A program made the position numbers and the translations under genes. Shown one piece after another: positions 54,103-62,662 of a stretch of DNA of 64,000 nt. The stretch comes from Tropicimonas sp. IMCC34011 (lineage in GTDB: Bacteria > Pseudomonadota > Alphaproteobacteria > Rhodobacterales > Rhodobacteraceae). The stretch spans positions 434,001-498,000 of the forward strand of contig NZ_QMEJ01000004.1 in the NCBI RefSeq assembly GCF_003390865.1, written 5' to 3'. The notes under the pieces are model-generated. The model ran no database searches and was not told where the DNA came from. It worked only from the letters and a program-made list of their open reading frames with translations. Within the stretch, counting starts at the first letter, position 1. Every line of letters starts with the position of its first letter.

Positions 54103-54713
54103 TGCGGGTCGCTCCCTTGTTCTGCCGGCAGATATACCAGCCGCACCCCCTCGTTGAAAACCACGACCACGTTTCCGGTCCCGGTTTCGCTGGCTGTCAT
54201 GCGTCCGGCGGTGAGTGTTCCGGCCGGCCCGTCCGCCTCCACCGGGCCGAGCGTGTCCAGACTGATCTGGCCGAGCGTACTGCGTAGCCGCCCTGACCGC
54301 ACGACGTAACCATCCGCCGTCGTCACGACGACATTGCCCGCGAGATCGACGGTTTCCGCCTCGGTGTCGATCACCCCGCCATCGGAGCTCAAACCGATCT
54401 GACCGCCATTCGTCTCGAACGCTCCCGTCAGCATGCGCGCATCGAAGATGCCGGGACCGGCCGCGGAAGGGCGCGCCGTCTCCGCCGTCAGGCTCACGTC
54501 CCGGCCCTCCTCGGTCGTTCCCGAATAGGAGGGGCGGCCCAGCCGCTGCTCCCGTGCCAGCTCGTCGATATCAACGTCCGCGAAGGGGATCGCGGTGCGT
54601 TCGCCCCGCCCCGGCAACAAAAAGAGTGAGGACAGGAGCGCCAGCGCCGCCAGCGGCAGGATGACCTTCGCCCAGGCCACGAAGCGGGAATAGGGATTGT
54701 CCGCGCGGGGCAT
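54099..54713 (-). CDS. lptC: LPS export component LptC
   Basis: A 204-residue bitopic protein of the LptC family: a single membrane helix at about residues 13-33 (FVAWAKVILPLAALALLSSL) followed by a periplasmic beta-jellyroll that receives LPS from LptBFG and hands it to LptA. The fold is divergent in alphaproteobacteria, so the call rests on the helix, the repeated G-x-V/D beta pattern (NVVVTTADGYVVRSGRLRST) and position between kdsD and lptA. It starts two bases after the kdsD stop. Confidence 0.88.
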   Translation of the reverse strand: MPRADNPYSRFVAWAKVILPLAALALLSSLFLLPGRGERTAIPFADVDIDELAREQRLGRPSYSGTTEEGRDVSLTAETARPSAAGPGIFDARMLTGAFETNGGQIGLSSDGGVIDTEAETVDLAGNVVVTTADGYVVRSGRLRSTLGQISLDTLGPVEADGPAGTLTAGRMTASETGTGNVVVVFNEGVRLVYLPAEQGSDPQ

Positions 54714-54715
54714 TC

Positions 54716-55720
54716 TCAGATCAGCCCGGCCCGGAGGCAGTCATGGATATGGAGAAGGCCGAGGGGCCTGGACGGCATCTCGCCGTCCACCACGAAGAGG
54801 CAGGTGATCCGGCGGCGCTGCATCTCCGCCAGCGCCTCTTCGGCCAGCGCTTCGGGGCGGATCGTGCGGGGGCCGGGCGTCATGACCTGACCTGCATTCA
54901 GCTCCAGAAGGCCGCCCATGTGCCGGCGGAGGTCCCCGTCCGTGACGATCCCGGACAGGCGCCCGTCGCCGTCCGTGACGCCGGCGACACCGAACGCCTT
55001 CTGCGACATGATGATCAGGACTTCGCCCATCGCCGTGTACTCGGCGACGAGCGGCAGCTGGTCCCGCCCGTGCATCAGATCCTCCACCTTGGCGAGCCGC
55101 CGGCCGAGTTTTCCGCCGGGATGAAAGTCTCGAAACCGTTCCGGCGTGAACGCCCGCTGCTCCATCAGCGCGACGGCGAGCGCATCGCCGAGCGCGAGCA
55201 TCATCGTGGTGGTTGTGGTCGGCACGATACCCCGCCCGCAGGCCTCGGCGGCCTCAGGCAGCACCAGCGCGATATCCGAGCGCGTCATGAGGGTGCTGCC
55301 CGGAACGCTGCTGATGGAGATCAGCGGAATGCCGAAGCGGCGGGTATAGGCGATCATGTCGGCAAGCTCGGTCGTCTCGCCGGAATTGGACAGAAGGAGC
55401 GCGACGTCCCCCTCCTTGATCATGCCGAGGTCGCCGTGGCTGGCCTCGCCCGGATGCACGTAGTGCGCGGGTGTGCCGGTCGAGGCGAGGGTGGCCGCGA
55501 TCTTCCGGCCGATATGTCCCGACTTGCCCATTCCGGAGACGATCACCCGCCCGGTTGCGGCGAGGATGGTCCGGATCGTCTCCGCGAAGGATGCGCCGAG
55601 CGCGCCCGACAGGGCCGTCAGCGCGGCGCTCTCCGTGTCGACGACCCTTCGGCCCGTCTCGATCAGGGCATCGTCGCCACCTGTGACCGAAGCGTTGTTC
55701 TGCGCGTCGCCCTCTGTCAT
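54716..55720 (-). CDS. kdsD: Arabinose-5-phosphate isomerase KdsD/KpsF
   Basis: A 334-residue enzyme (EC 5.3.1.13) that turns ribulose 5-phosphate into arabinose 5-phosphate, the first precursor of Kdo. The SIS domain (about 45-185) shows VSGMGKSGHIGRKIAATLAS and LLLSNSGETTELADM; HPGGKLGRR ends it, and two CBS domains follow (about 210-330, FGVAGVTDGDGRLSGIVTDGDLRRH). It supplies the pathway that kdsB completes elsewhere in this window, and stands directly before the LPS transport genes. Confidence 0.95.
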   Translation of the reverse strand: MTEGDAQNNASVTGGDDALIETGRRVVDTESAALTALSGALGASFAETIRTILAATGRVIVSGMGKSGHIGRKIAATLASTGTPAHYVHPGEASHGDLGMIKEGDVALLLSNSGETTELADMIAYTRRFGIPLISISSVPGSTLMTRSDIALVLPEAAEACGRGIVPTTTTTMMLALGDALAVALMEQRAFTPERFRDFHPGGKLGRRLAKVEDLMHGRDQLPLVAEYTAMGEVLIIMSQKAFGVAGVTDGDGRLSGIVTDGDLRRHMGGLLELNAGQVMTPGPRTIRPEALAEEALAEMQRRRITCLFVVDGEMPSRPLGLLHIHDCLRAGLI

Positions 55721-55721
55721 C

Positions 55722-56333
55722 TCAGTGAGTAAAGATGTCCTGATCCGGCCATCCGGCCAGATCGAGCCGCGCGCGCGTCGGCAGGAATTCGAAGCAGGCC
55801 TCCGCGATCTCCATCCGCCCCTCGCGCCGGAGCCGCTCGCTCAGCACGTCTTTCAGGCGGTGGAGATAGAGCACGTCCGATGCGGCATAGGATTGCTGCG
55901 CCTCGGACAGATCCGGCGCGCCCCAGTCGGAGCTCTGTTGCTGCTTGGAGATGTCCACGCCGAGGAGTTCGTGGGTCAGGGACTTCAGTCCGTGGCGATC
56001 GGTGTAGGTGCGAACCAGCTTCGAGGCGATCTTCGTGCACCAGACCGGGGCGGCGAGCGCTCCGAAGGCATGGTACATGGCGGCGATGTCGAACCGGCCG
56101 TAGTGGAACAGCTTCAGGCGGGCCGGATCGCTCAGAAGGCGCGCAAGGTTCGGCGCAGCGCCCTGCCCCCTTTCGATCTGCACAAGATGCGCATCCCCAT
56201 CGCCGGCGGAGAGTTGCACGAGGCAGAGACGATCGCGCAGGGGATTGAGCCCCATCGTCTCGCAATCGATCGCGACCGATGCGCCGAGATCCAGCCCGTC
56301 CGGCAGATCCGCCTTGTGAAGATGTATGCTCAT
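55722..56333 (-). CDS. rnd: Ribonuclease D, short form
   Basis: A 203-residue 3'-5' exoribonuclease of the DEDDy family. Catalytic residues are visible in IDCETMG (Asp23, Glu25), LFHYGRFDIAAM and YAASDVLYLH (Tyr-x-x-x-Asp). The protein ends after the nuclease domain; the C-terminal HRDC domains of enteric RNase D are absent, as in many alphaproteobacteria. It is separated from kdsD by one base, an arrangement with Kdo and LPS genes that looks operonic rather than functional. Confidence 0.92.
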   Translation of the reverse strand: MSIHLHKADLPDGLDLGASVAIDCETMGLNPLRDRLCLVQLSAGDGDAHLVQIERGQGAAPNLARLLSDPARLKLFHYGRFDIAAMYHAFGALAAPVWCTKIASKLVRTYTDRHGLKSLTHELLGVDISKQQQSSDWGAPDLSEAQQSYAASDVLYLHRLKDVLSERLRREGRMEIAEACFEFLPTRARLDLAGWPDQDIFTH

Positions 56334-56416
56334 GCCGCCCCCGGTCCGACCCTGGCCTTTAGAGCAGCATCTATGGACTGACCCCTCGACTGTCCACCGA
56401 AGGCGTCCCGGCGAGA

Positions 56417-57073
56417 TCAGGCGCCCTTGCGCCCGAGCACCACCCGTATCGTCTTGAAGAGAAGGCGCGTATCGAGGGCAAAGGAGGCGTTGCGGATATA
56501 GTACAAGTCCGCCGCGGCCTTGGCGCGCGTCGCGTCCACCCCTTCGGCATATCCAAGCTCGACCTGTGCGTAGCCGCTGATTCCCGGCCGGACCCTGTGA
56601 CGCTCGCGGTAGCCCGGCACCGACCGCGCGAACACCTTGGCGTGGGAGAAATAGTCCGGACGCGGCCCGATCAGACTCATCTGCCCGGCCAGGACATTCA
56701 GCACCTGCGGGAGCTCATCGAGGCGGCTGCGGCGCAGGACGTGTCCCAAGGGCATGATTCGATCGATCTCGACGGGATCCTCGACGGAGCGGGAGATCCG
56801 CTCCGCCGGCCGCATGGACCGAAACTTGATGGCCCAGAACGCGCGGCAGTCCTGGCCCATGCGCACCTGCCGGTAGAACAGCGGTCCGGGATTGAGAAAA
56901 GGGTTCACGATCAGGAGAGCGACGCCCAACACGATCATCGGAACGAGCAGAAGGAGCGAGACCCCGACGTCGAACAGCCTCTTGGACGCCCAGAAGGTGG
57001 ACGACCCCCCCACCTGATCAGGCGGGCGGGCGCATGAAAATGCAATATTCTCATGGTGTTGAATTGTTTGCAT
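56417..57073 (-). CDS. Polyprenyl-phosphate sugar phosphotransferase (bacterial sugar transferase)
   Basis: A 218-residue small monotopic phosphoglycosyl transferase that starts repeat-unit synthesis by placing a sugar phosphate on undecaprenyl phosphate. A re-entrant membrane helix (VSLLLLVPMIVLGVALLIVN, about residues 38-57) is followed by PGPLFYRQVRMGQD, IKFRSMRP, RRSRLDELPQ (Asp-Glu dyad), SLIGPRPDY and RPGISGYAQVE, all signatures of the family. It has a GGGGGG-type ribosome site. It is divergent from the Wzc-type gene across a 243-base AT-rich region. The sugar is not determinable. Confidence 0.93.
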   Translation of the reverse strand: MQTIQHHENIAFSCARPPDQVGGSSTFWASKRLFDVGVSLLLLVPMIVLGVALLIVNPFLNPGPLFYRQVRMGQDCRAFWAIKFRSMRPAERISRSVEDPVEIDRIMPLGHVLRRSRLDELPQVLNVLAGQMSLIGPRPDYFSHAKVFARSVPGYRERHRVRPGISGYAQVELGYAEGVDATRAKAAADLYYIRNASFALDTRLLFKTIRVVLGRKGA

Positions 57074-57316
57074 CCATTTCCCCCCACGGGAAGTCCGTCC
57101 GCGGTGACCCTAGGTTGATACACCTGCAACGTGCAAGAGCACGTGCGGATACTCTCTCATTTCAACCTGTCGAAATTGTGACCTTGCAGCCCCCCTTGGT
57201 TGAGGCCGCGAACAAAACACGATCTATTCTATCCAAGTTAATTAACGCCGTGGCGCGGGGTGAGTTGCGCCGGACAATAACCGCCCGCATAGGTTGAAGC
57301 ATGCGCGCATACATCT
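57074..57316. promoter_or_regulatory. AT-rich divergent control region of the exopolysaccharide locus
   Basis: The 243 bases between the sugar transferase (-) and the Wzc-type gene (+) are clearly less GC-rich than the genes. They contain a perfect 6-4-6 dyad ACGTGC-AAGA-GCACGT at 57129-57144, an 8-bp palindrome TTAATTAA at 57238-57245, and a 10-bp palindrome ATGCGCGCAT at 57301-57310 next to the Wzc start. These look like regulator sites. I cannot fix a promoter pair. Confidence 0.45.
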
Positions 57317-59512
57317 TTGACGGAACAAGATTTGATCCATAACAACTTGTCCAAGATCCCCCATGACGAGCCCCTGCGGGATGCGCGCAGCCGGGATCTG
57401 CCCCACCAAGCGCAACCCGGCGCAGCTTCGGAAGAGGACGACGAGATCGACCTGCTCGCCCTTGCAGGCACGCTCTGGCGCGGTCGCCTGTGGATCGCGC
57501 TCGCGGTTGCGCTCGGCATCCTGCTCGCCGGATACTACGCCTACTTCCAGACCACCTCCGTCTACAGCGCGAGCACGACTGTCGCCCTCCAGCGCGAGCA
57601 GCCGCAGGTCGTGGATTTTCAGAGCGTGGTGTCCGGGGTCTCGACCGACAGCGCCTCGATGAACACCGAGATCGAGATCATGCGCTCGGCGCAACTGCTG
57701 ACCCGGGTCGCCGACGCTCTCGATCTGCCGCAATATCCCGAATTCGCGCCCCGCCTCCGGGAAGAGCCGACGTTCAGTCTCGGCAAGGCCGTGCAGTGGG
57801 TGCGCGAGCTTTTTGGAGACGCAAACGATGCCGTGGTCGCGCCCCCTAACCGGGACAGCCAGCTCCTGACTGCGGCAAACATCCTGCGGAGCAAGATCGA
57901 CATCTCGCTCCTGCGATCGAGCTACGTCTTCCGCATTCAGGCGACGAGCGAGGACCGCGAGCTCGCCGCCCGCCTCGCGAACACGCTGGCCGAGTTCTAC
58001 ATCCGCGATCAACTCACCCTCAAACAAGAGGCGACCGAGGAGGCGACGGACTGGCTCTCGACACGGGTTTCGGAACTCAAGATCGAGCTGGAGCAGGCCG
58101 TGGCGGCGGTGAACACGTTCCGCGCCCAGACCAATCTTGCCAGCACGGAAGCCCTGACGGGCCTCAATGCGCAGGCTCGGGATCTTCGCAGCCGGATCAC
58201 CGCCGCGCGCGCAGAGGTCGAGAGTGCCGCGGCGCGCCTCGCCGCGCTCGACGCGGCCTCGGGCGATCCCGCCGCCTTCGCGGACCTCGCCGCCGATCCG
58301 ACATTGTCGCGCATCGCCGCCACGGGCGAGGCGGATGGCGATCTGTTCGAAACACGAGCGACCACCGTCCTCGAACGCGCCGAAGCCGAGCTTGCCCGCG
58401 CGGAGGCCCAGCTCGGTACGTTGGAGCGCTCCGCCGCGCAGGTGGACAGTCAGATCTCCGACCAGTCCGGTGACCTCGTTCAGCTCCAGCAGCTTGAGCG
58501 CGAGGCCGAGGCAAGCCGGCTGATCTACGAGCACTTCCTGTCGCGGCTGAAGGAAACGTCGGTCCAGCAGGGCATTCAACAGGCGGATGTCCGGCTTCTT
58601 TCCGCTGCGAATGTTCCGGGACGCCCGTCGGCCCCCAATCGGTCGCGGATCATCGTTCTGGGGGCGATCCTGGGACTGATGATCGGGGCCGGTCTCATCC
58701 TGCTGCGAGAGATGTTGCAGAACACATTCCGCACCACGGAGGATCTGCACACCAAAACGGGCTATGCCGTCATGGGTACGCTGCCGCGCCTCGCCGCGAA
58801 AAATCGACGTGCGGTGCTGGACTATGTCTCGTCCAAACCCAACTCCGCGCTGGCCGAAGCCGTGCGCAACCTCAGGACCTCGCTTCTGCTGTCCAACGTG
58901 GACAATCCGCCGAAGACGGTGATGCTGACCTCCTCGACGCCGGGCGAAGGCAAGACCACCGCCTCAATCCTGCTGGCGCAGAATCTCGCCGATCTCGGCA
59001 AGCGCGTTCTCCTGATCGAAGGGGATCTCCGGCGCCGCGTCTTCGCCGAGTATTTCGACATCAAGGGGGCGAAGGGCATCGTCTCCATCCTGTCGGGAGA
59101 GGCGTGCTTCGAGGAAACCGTGGTGCGGGACAAGGACACGGGTGTCGATCTTCTGATCGCCGAGCGGCCGAACGTGAACGCGGCGGACCTTTACGCATCG
59201 GATCGATTCGCCGGGTTCATCCGCGAATGCGAGGCTGCCTACGACTACGTCATCATCGATACGCCCCCCGTCCTCGCCGTGCCCGATGCGCGCGTGATCG
59301 GGCGCATCTGCGATGCGGCGCTCTACGTCGTGCTCTGGGACGTCACGAAGCAGAAACAGGTGTCGCAGGGCCTCGACCTGCTGCGATCCGTCGGCGTTCC
59401 GATCGCCGGAACCATCCTCTCCCGCGTCGATCCCAAGGGGATGAAGCGCTACGGGTACGAGGGATACGGGTACGGTTACGGCAAGGCCTACGCGGGCTAT
59501 TACGAGAACTGA
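57317..59512 (+). CDS. Wzc/ExoP-type polysaccharide co-polymerase and tyrosine autokinase
   Basis: A 731-residue BY-kinase. Cytoplasmic N-terminus, then a Wzz domain between two membrane helices (about 56-75 and 440-460) with a long coiled-coil periplasmic part, and a C-terminal kinase: Walker A STPGEGKTT near 542, an A'-like LLIEGDLRRR, Walker B YVIIDTPPV. The tail has eight tyrosines in about 20 residues (KRYGYEGYGYGYG, AYAGYY) for autophosphorylation. No ATG fits; the frame allows TTG at 57317, 57332 or 57347, and 57332 has the best upstream GGAA. It controls chain length and export of the exopolysaccharide. Its end overlaps the convergent phosphatase gene by 13 bases. Confidence 0.93.
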   Translation: MTEQDLIHNNLSKIPHDEPLRDARSRDLPHQAQPGAASEEDDEIDLLALAGTLWRGRLWIALAVALGILLAGYYAYFQTTSVYSASTTVALQREQPQVVDFQSVVSGVSTDSASMNTEIEIMRSAQLLTRVADALDLPQYPEFAPRLREEPTFSLGKAVQWVRELFGDANDAVVAPPNRDSQLLTAANILRSKIDISLLRSSYVFRIQATSEDRELAARLANTLAEFYIRDQLTLKQEATEEATDWLSTRVSELKIELEQAVAAVNTFRAQTNLASTEALTGLNAQARDLRSRITAARAEVESAAARLAALDAASGDPAAFADLAADPTLSRIAATGEADGDLFETRATTVLERAEAELARAEAQLGTLERSAAQVDSQISDQSGDLVQLQQLEREAEASRLIYEHFLSRLKETSVQQGIQQADVRLLSAANVPGRPSAPNRSRIIVLGAILGLMIGAGLILLREMLQNTFRTTEDLHTKTGYAVMGTLPRLAAKNRRAVLDYVSSKPNSALAEAVRNLRTSLLLSNVDNPPKTVMLTSSTPGEGKTTASILLAQNLADLGKRVLLIEGDLRRRVFAEYFDIKGAKGIVSILSGEACFEETVVRDKDTGVDLLIAERPNVNAADLYASDRFAGFIRECEAAYDYVIIDTPPVLAVPDARVIGRICDAALYVVLWDVTKQKQVSQGLDLLRSVGVPIAGTILSRVDPKGMKRYGYEGYGYGYGKAYAGYYEN

Positions 59513-60315
59513 CGCCCAGCCGAGGCGCTCAGGAACCGGACGCGGCCGCCGGGCGAGATCGCGGCGGCGGTCAACCGTCCCGAAAAGTAGGCTCCGGTAT
59601 CCGCAGGGATGACGCCGTTCGCCGCCGCTGGCAGTTCGACAGGCACGTGGCCATGCAGAACCCATATGCCGTCCGGCCGCGGCACCACGCCGAAGTCCGG
59701 GTGGCCCCAGAGAAGCGTCCGCGGCTCCTGCGTGCTCGCGGGTAGGGCCGGATCCGCTGCGGCATGCACCGCAAGGACGTTGCCCGATTGCCAGGACAGC
59801 GGCAGGTCCGACAGCCAGCTCAGGAGGCCCGCCTCCCCCAGGGTCTCCGACAGGCGAACCGCCGCGTCTCCGGCGTCGCGCTCCGCCCCGCCGCCGAGGC
59901 CCACGCCGAAACTGGCAAGCGTCTGCAGCCCTCCATTGGCGAGCCAGCGCGGCCCACGGCCCTCGGGATCGGCGAGGAAATCGAGCAGCATCTGCTCGTG
60001 ATTGCCGCGCAGCGCGATGACGTTCTCCGGATCGGCCCGCACCCGGCGGTGAATGATCTCCAGGACCTCCCGGCTGCTATCGCCGCGGTCGATATAATCG
60101 CCGAGGAACAGGAGCACCGGCGGAGGGCCGGACAGGGACTCGGCATCCGCATCGATCGTCTCCAGCAACTGCTCCAGAAGCCGGGAACAGCCGTGCAAAT
60201 CGCCGACTGCATAAATATCGCGCTCGGGCGCCGGCGGGCCGCCTTCGAAGGGAAGGACTGCGGCCTGGCGTTTTCGTCGAACCTTGCGCAGGATCCTGCC
60301 GATCAGATGTCTCAT
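59500..60315 (-). CDS. Metallophosphoesterase (PPP-type serine/threonine phosphatase-like)
   Basis: A 271-residue member of the calcineurin-like PPP family. Metal ligands are evident: GDLHG (residues 38-42), GDYIDRG near 72-78, GNHE near 104-107, VHAAAD near 175 and WVLHGHVP near 220. The basic N-terminus (RRKRQAAV) is followed directly by the domain; no signal peptide. Such enzymes act as protein phosphatases or on diadenosine tetraphosphate. Its position amid Wzc and Yjb genes might suggest control of phosphorylation state, but Wzc uses phosphotyrosine and a dedicated phosphatase is usual, so this is only a guess. Confidence 0.85.
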   Translation of the reverse strand: MRHLIGRILRKVRRKRQAAVLPFEGGPPAPERDIYAVGDLHGCSRLLEQLLETIDADAESLSGPPPVLLFLGDYIDRGDSSREVLEIIHRRVRADPENVIALRGNHEQMLLDFLADPEGRGPRWLANGGLQTLASFGVGLGGGAERDAGDAAVRLSETLGEAGLLSWLSDLPLSWQSGNVLAVHAAADPALPASTQEPRTLLWGHPDFGVVPRPDGIWVLHGHVPVELPAAANGVIPADTGAYFSGRLTAAAISPGGRVRFLSASAGRQFS

Positions 60316-60475
60316 CCGGGCTCCGTGGTCTCGAGGTGATGCAAGAACGCAATTCGACCCGGTAGAGGTCCGAATTCAGGTGCTGCCGGCTTGGTGACGC
60401 GACGCGATCGGGGTTACAACCAGAGCGTTCAGACAGCCGGCGAATGGGCCGGGCCAAACGGAGGACAGATCCGGC

Positions 60476-62662
60476 ATGATGGCAGCGATCGGTACGAGGC
60501 GAGCCGGGCGAAAGGTACTGGCCACGTCGGCCGCGCTTCTGGCCCTCCTGGCACCCGTGGCCACGCTCGGGCAGTACATGACCGGTGAGACCGATATCCG
60601 CCTCGCCGCCGGAGCGCTGCCGCCCGCGCCTCCTCCGCCGACGCTCTCCTTCTACGGCACGCCCGGCCTGATCGACATGCCGACGGCGGAGGCCCTGCCG
60701 GACGGGCAACTCGCCTTCTCCACCGCGTATTTCGCCGGCTCCACCCGCAATACGCTGACGTTCCAGATCTTTCCCAGGCTTGCCGGCGCGTTTCGCTACT
60801 CGATCATCGAGAACGAGAACGCCGGCGGAGGGACGCTCTACGACCGCAGCCTCGACCTTGCCTTCCAACTCGTCGAGGAAGACCGGCGCCTGCCCGGCAT
60901 CGCCATCGGATTGCGGGACATCGGTGGAACGAGCGTGCTGTCGAGCGAGTATATCGCCGCGACCAAGCACCTCTCCCCGAAGGTCGCCATCACCGCCGGT
61001 CTCGGCTGGGGGCGGCTCGGCACCTACGACGGGTTCGACAACCCGCTCGGCGTGCTCGATGACGGTTTCGATGTGCGCGAGACCGAGCGGGACGATCCCG
61101 GCGGGCAGCTCTCTGGGAACTACTTCCAGGGCGATGCGGCGATCTTCGGCGGCGTCGAGTGGCGGCCGACGGACCGGCTCAGCCTAGTCGCCGAATACTC
61201 GACCGACGACTACGCCTACGAGACCGGCCGAGGCCTTTTCGAGCGCGAGTCGCCCTTCAATTTCGGCGCCAAGTACAAGGTGAACGACAGCATCACGCTG
61301 GGAGGCTACGCGCTCTACGGCACCGAAATCGGCATCACCGCGAGCATTTCCTTCAATCCGAAGACGCCGCCGAACGGCTTTGCCGCCGGCGCGCCGCTTC
61401 CGGTGTTGCGCCGCGCCCCCGGCGCCGAGCCCCTGCGCGTGACCCCCGCCGTGTCGACCGCCCTGCGGGACGTCGTCGTCACGGCGCTGGACGCCTACGG
61501 ACTGGGCCTCGATGCGCTCGAAATCTCCGGCCGGCGCGCCACCCTGCGGATGTACAACACCACGTACGAATCGGCGCCGATGGCCGTGGGGCGTGCGGCC
61601 CGCGTCCTCACCGCGGTGATGCCCCCGCAGGTGGACACGTTCGTCATCGTGCCGATCGTCAACGGCATTCCGGCGAGCGCCGTCACCCTCCGCCGCGGGG
61701 ATCTCGAGGATCTGGAATACGCCCCCGACAACGCGTGGACCATCTACGCCCGGTCCCGCCTGACCGGCGGCGCCGCGGAAGGCAAACTGCCGCCCGCCGC
61801 TTACCCCGACGACCTCTATCCGAAGCTCGATTTCGGCATTTCCCCCTATCTTCAGCCCGCGCTCTTCGATCCGGACGATCCGTTCCGCGCCGATGTCGGC
61901 CTGAGGTTCACCGCCTCCTACGAGCCGTCGCCGGGCCTCGTCCTGTCCGGTTCGCTCAAGAAAAGGCTCCTCGGCAACCGGGACGAGGCGGACAGGGACG
62001 ATCCTTCCGAGTTGCCCGTCGTCCGGTCCGACATCGCCCGCTACGCCCAGGAAGGCGATCCGGCGCTGGAGTATCTGACCGGGGAGTACTTCTTCCGTCC
62101 CGGCCAGGACTATTACGGTCGCGTCACGGTGGGCCTTCTGGAGCGGATGTACGGCGGCGTCTCCGGGGAGGTCCTGTGGAAGCCGGTGGACAGCCGCCTC
62201 GGACTGGGCGTCGAGCTGAACTACGCCCGGAAGCGGGACTACGACATCCTGTTCGACTTCCAGGACTACGAGACGGCCACGGGTCATGCCTCCGCCTACT
62301 ACGATTTCGGCGGCGGCTATCTCGGCCAGATCGATGCCGGGCGTTACCTCGCCGGGGACTGGGGCGCGACCTTCTCGCTCGACCGGGAGTTCGACAACGG
62401 GGCCCGGGTCGGCGCGTTCTTCACCCGTACGGACGTCTCCGCCGAGGAGTTCGGCGAGGGTTCGTTCGACAAGGGCATCCGCGTGTCGATCCCACTCAAC
62501 TACCTCACTGGCCAGCCCGACCGGTCCTCCATCGGCACATCGCTGCGGCTCGTGCAGCGAGATGGCGGTCAGCGACTGAACGTGCGCAACAGGCTCTACG
62601 GGGCGGTTCGCGATTATCACCGCCCGGAATACGAAGACCGCTCGGGAGCCTTCTGGAAATGA
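60476..62662 (+). CDS. yjbH: YjbH-type outer membrane exopolysaccharide protein
   Basis: A 728-residue protein with a signal peptide (cleavage near ATLGQ) and a beta-barrel-like C-terminus ending in aromatic residues (DRSGAFWK). The first half begins LSFYGTPGLIDMPTAEAL, diagnostic of the YjbH family; repeated alternating beta strands with GLGWGRLGTYDG and NFGAKYKVND follow. GfcD/YjbH proteins are thought to help secrete group 4 capsule or exopolysaccharide. A GGAGG site stands 11 bases before the first of two adjacent ATGs. It overlaps yjbF by four bases. Confidence 0.92.
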   Translation: MMAAIGTRRAGRKVLATSAALLALLAPVATLGQYMTGETDIRLAAGALPPAPPPPTLSFYGTPGLIDMPTAEALPDGQLAFSTAYFAGSTRNTLTFQIFPRLAGAFRYSIIENENAGGGTLYDRSLDLAFQLVEEDRRLPGIAIGLRDIGGTSVLSSEYIAATKHLSPKVAITAGLGWGRLGTYDGFDNPLGVLDDGFDVRETERDDPGGQLSGNYFQGDAAIFGGVEWRPTDRLSLVAEYSTDDYAYETGRGLFERESPFNFGAKYKVNDSITLGGYALYGTEIGITASISFNPKTPPNGFAAGAPLPVLRRAPGAEPLRVTPAVSTALRDVVVTALDAYGLGLDALEISGRRATLRMYNTTYESAPMAVGRAARVLTAVMPPQVDTFVIVPIVNGIPASAVTLRRGDLEDLEYAPDNAWTIYARSRLTGGAAEGKLPPAAYPDDLYPKLDFGISPYLQPALFDPDDPFRADVGLRFTASYEPSPGLVLSGSLKKRLLGNRDEADRDDPSELPVVRSDIARYAQEGDPALEYLTGEYFFRPGQDYYGRVTVGLLERMYGGVSGEVLWKPVDSRLGLGVELNYARKRDYDILFDFQDYETATGHASAYYDFGGGYLGQIDAGRYLAGDWGATFSLDREFDNGARVGAFFTRTDVSAEEFGEGSFDKGIRVSIPLNYLTGQPDRSSIGTSLRLVQRDGGQRLNVRNRLYGAVRDYHRPEYEDRSGAFWK

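Noticed and set aside
57124-57150. A quorum-sensing lux-box-like sequence around CACCTGCAACGTGCAAGAGC
   Set aside because: The symmetry centre does not match the 20-bp lux-box pattern. The better description is the ACGTGC-N4-GCACGT dyad, which is reported instead.
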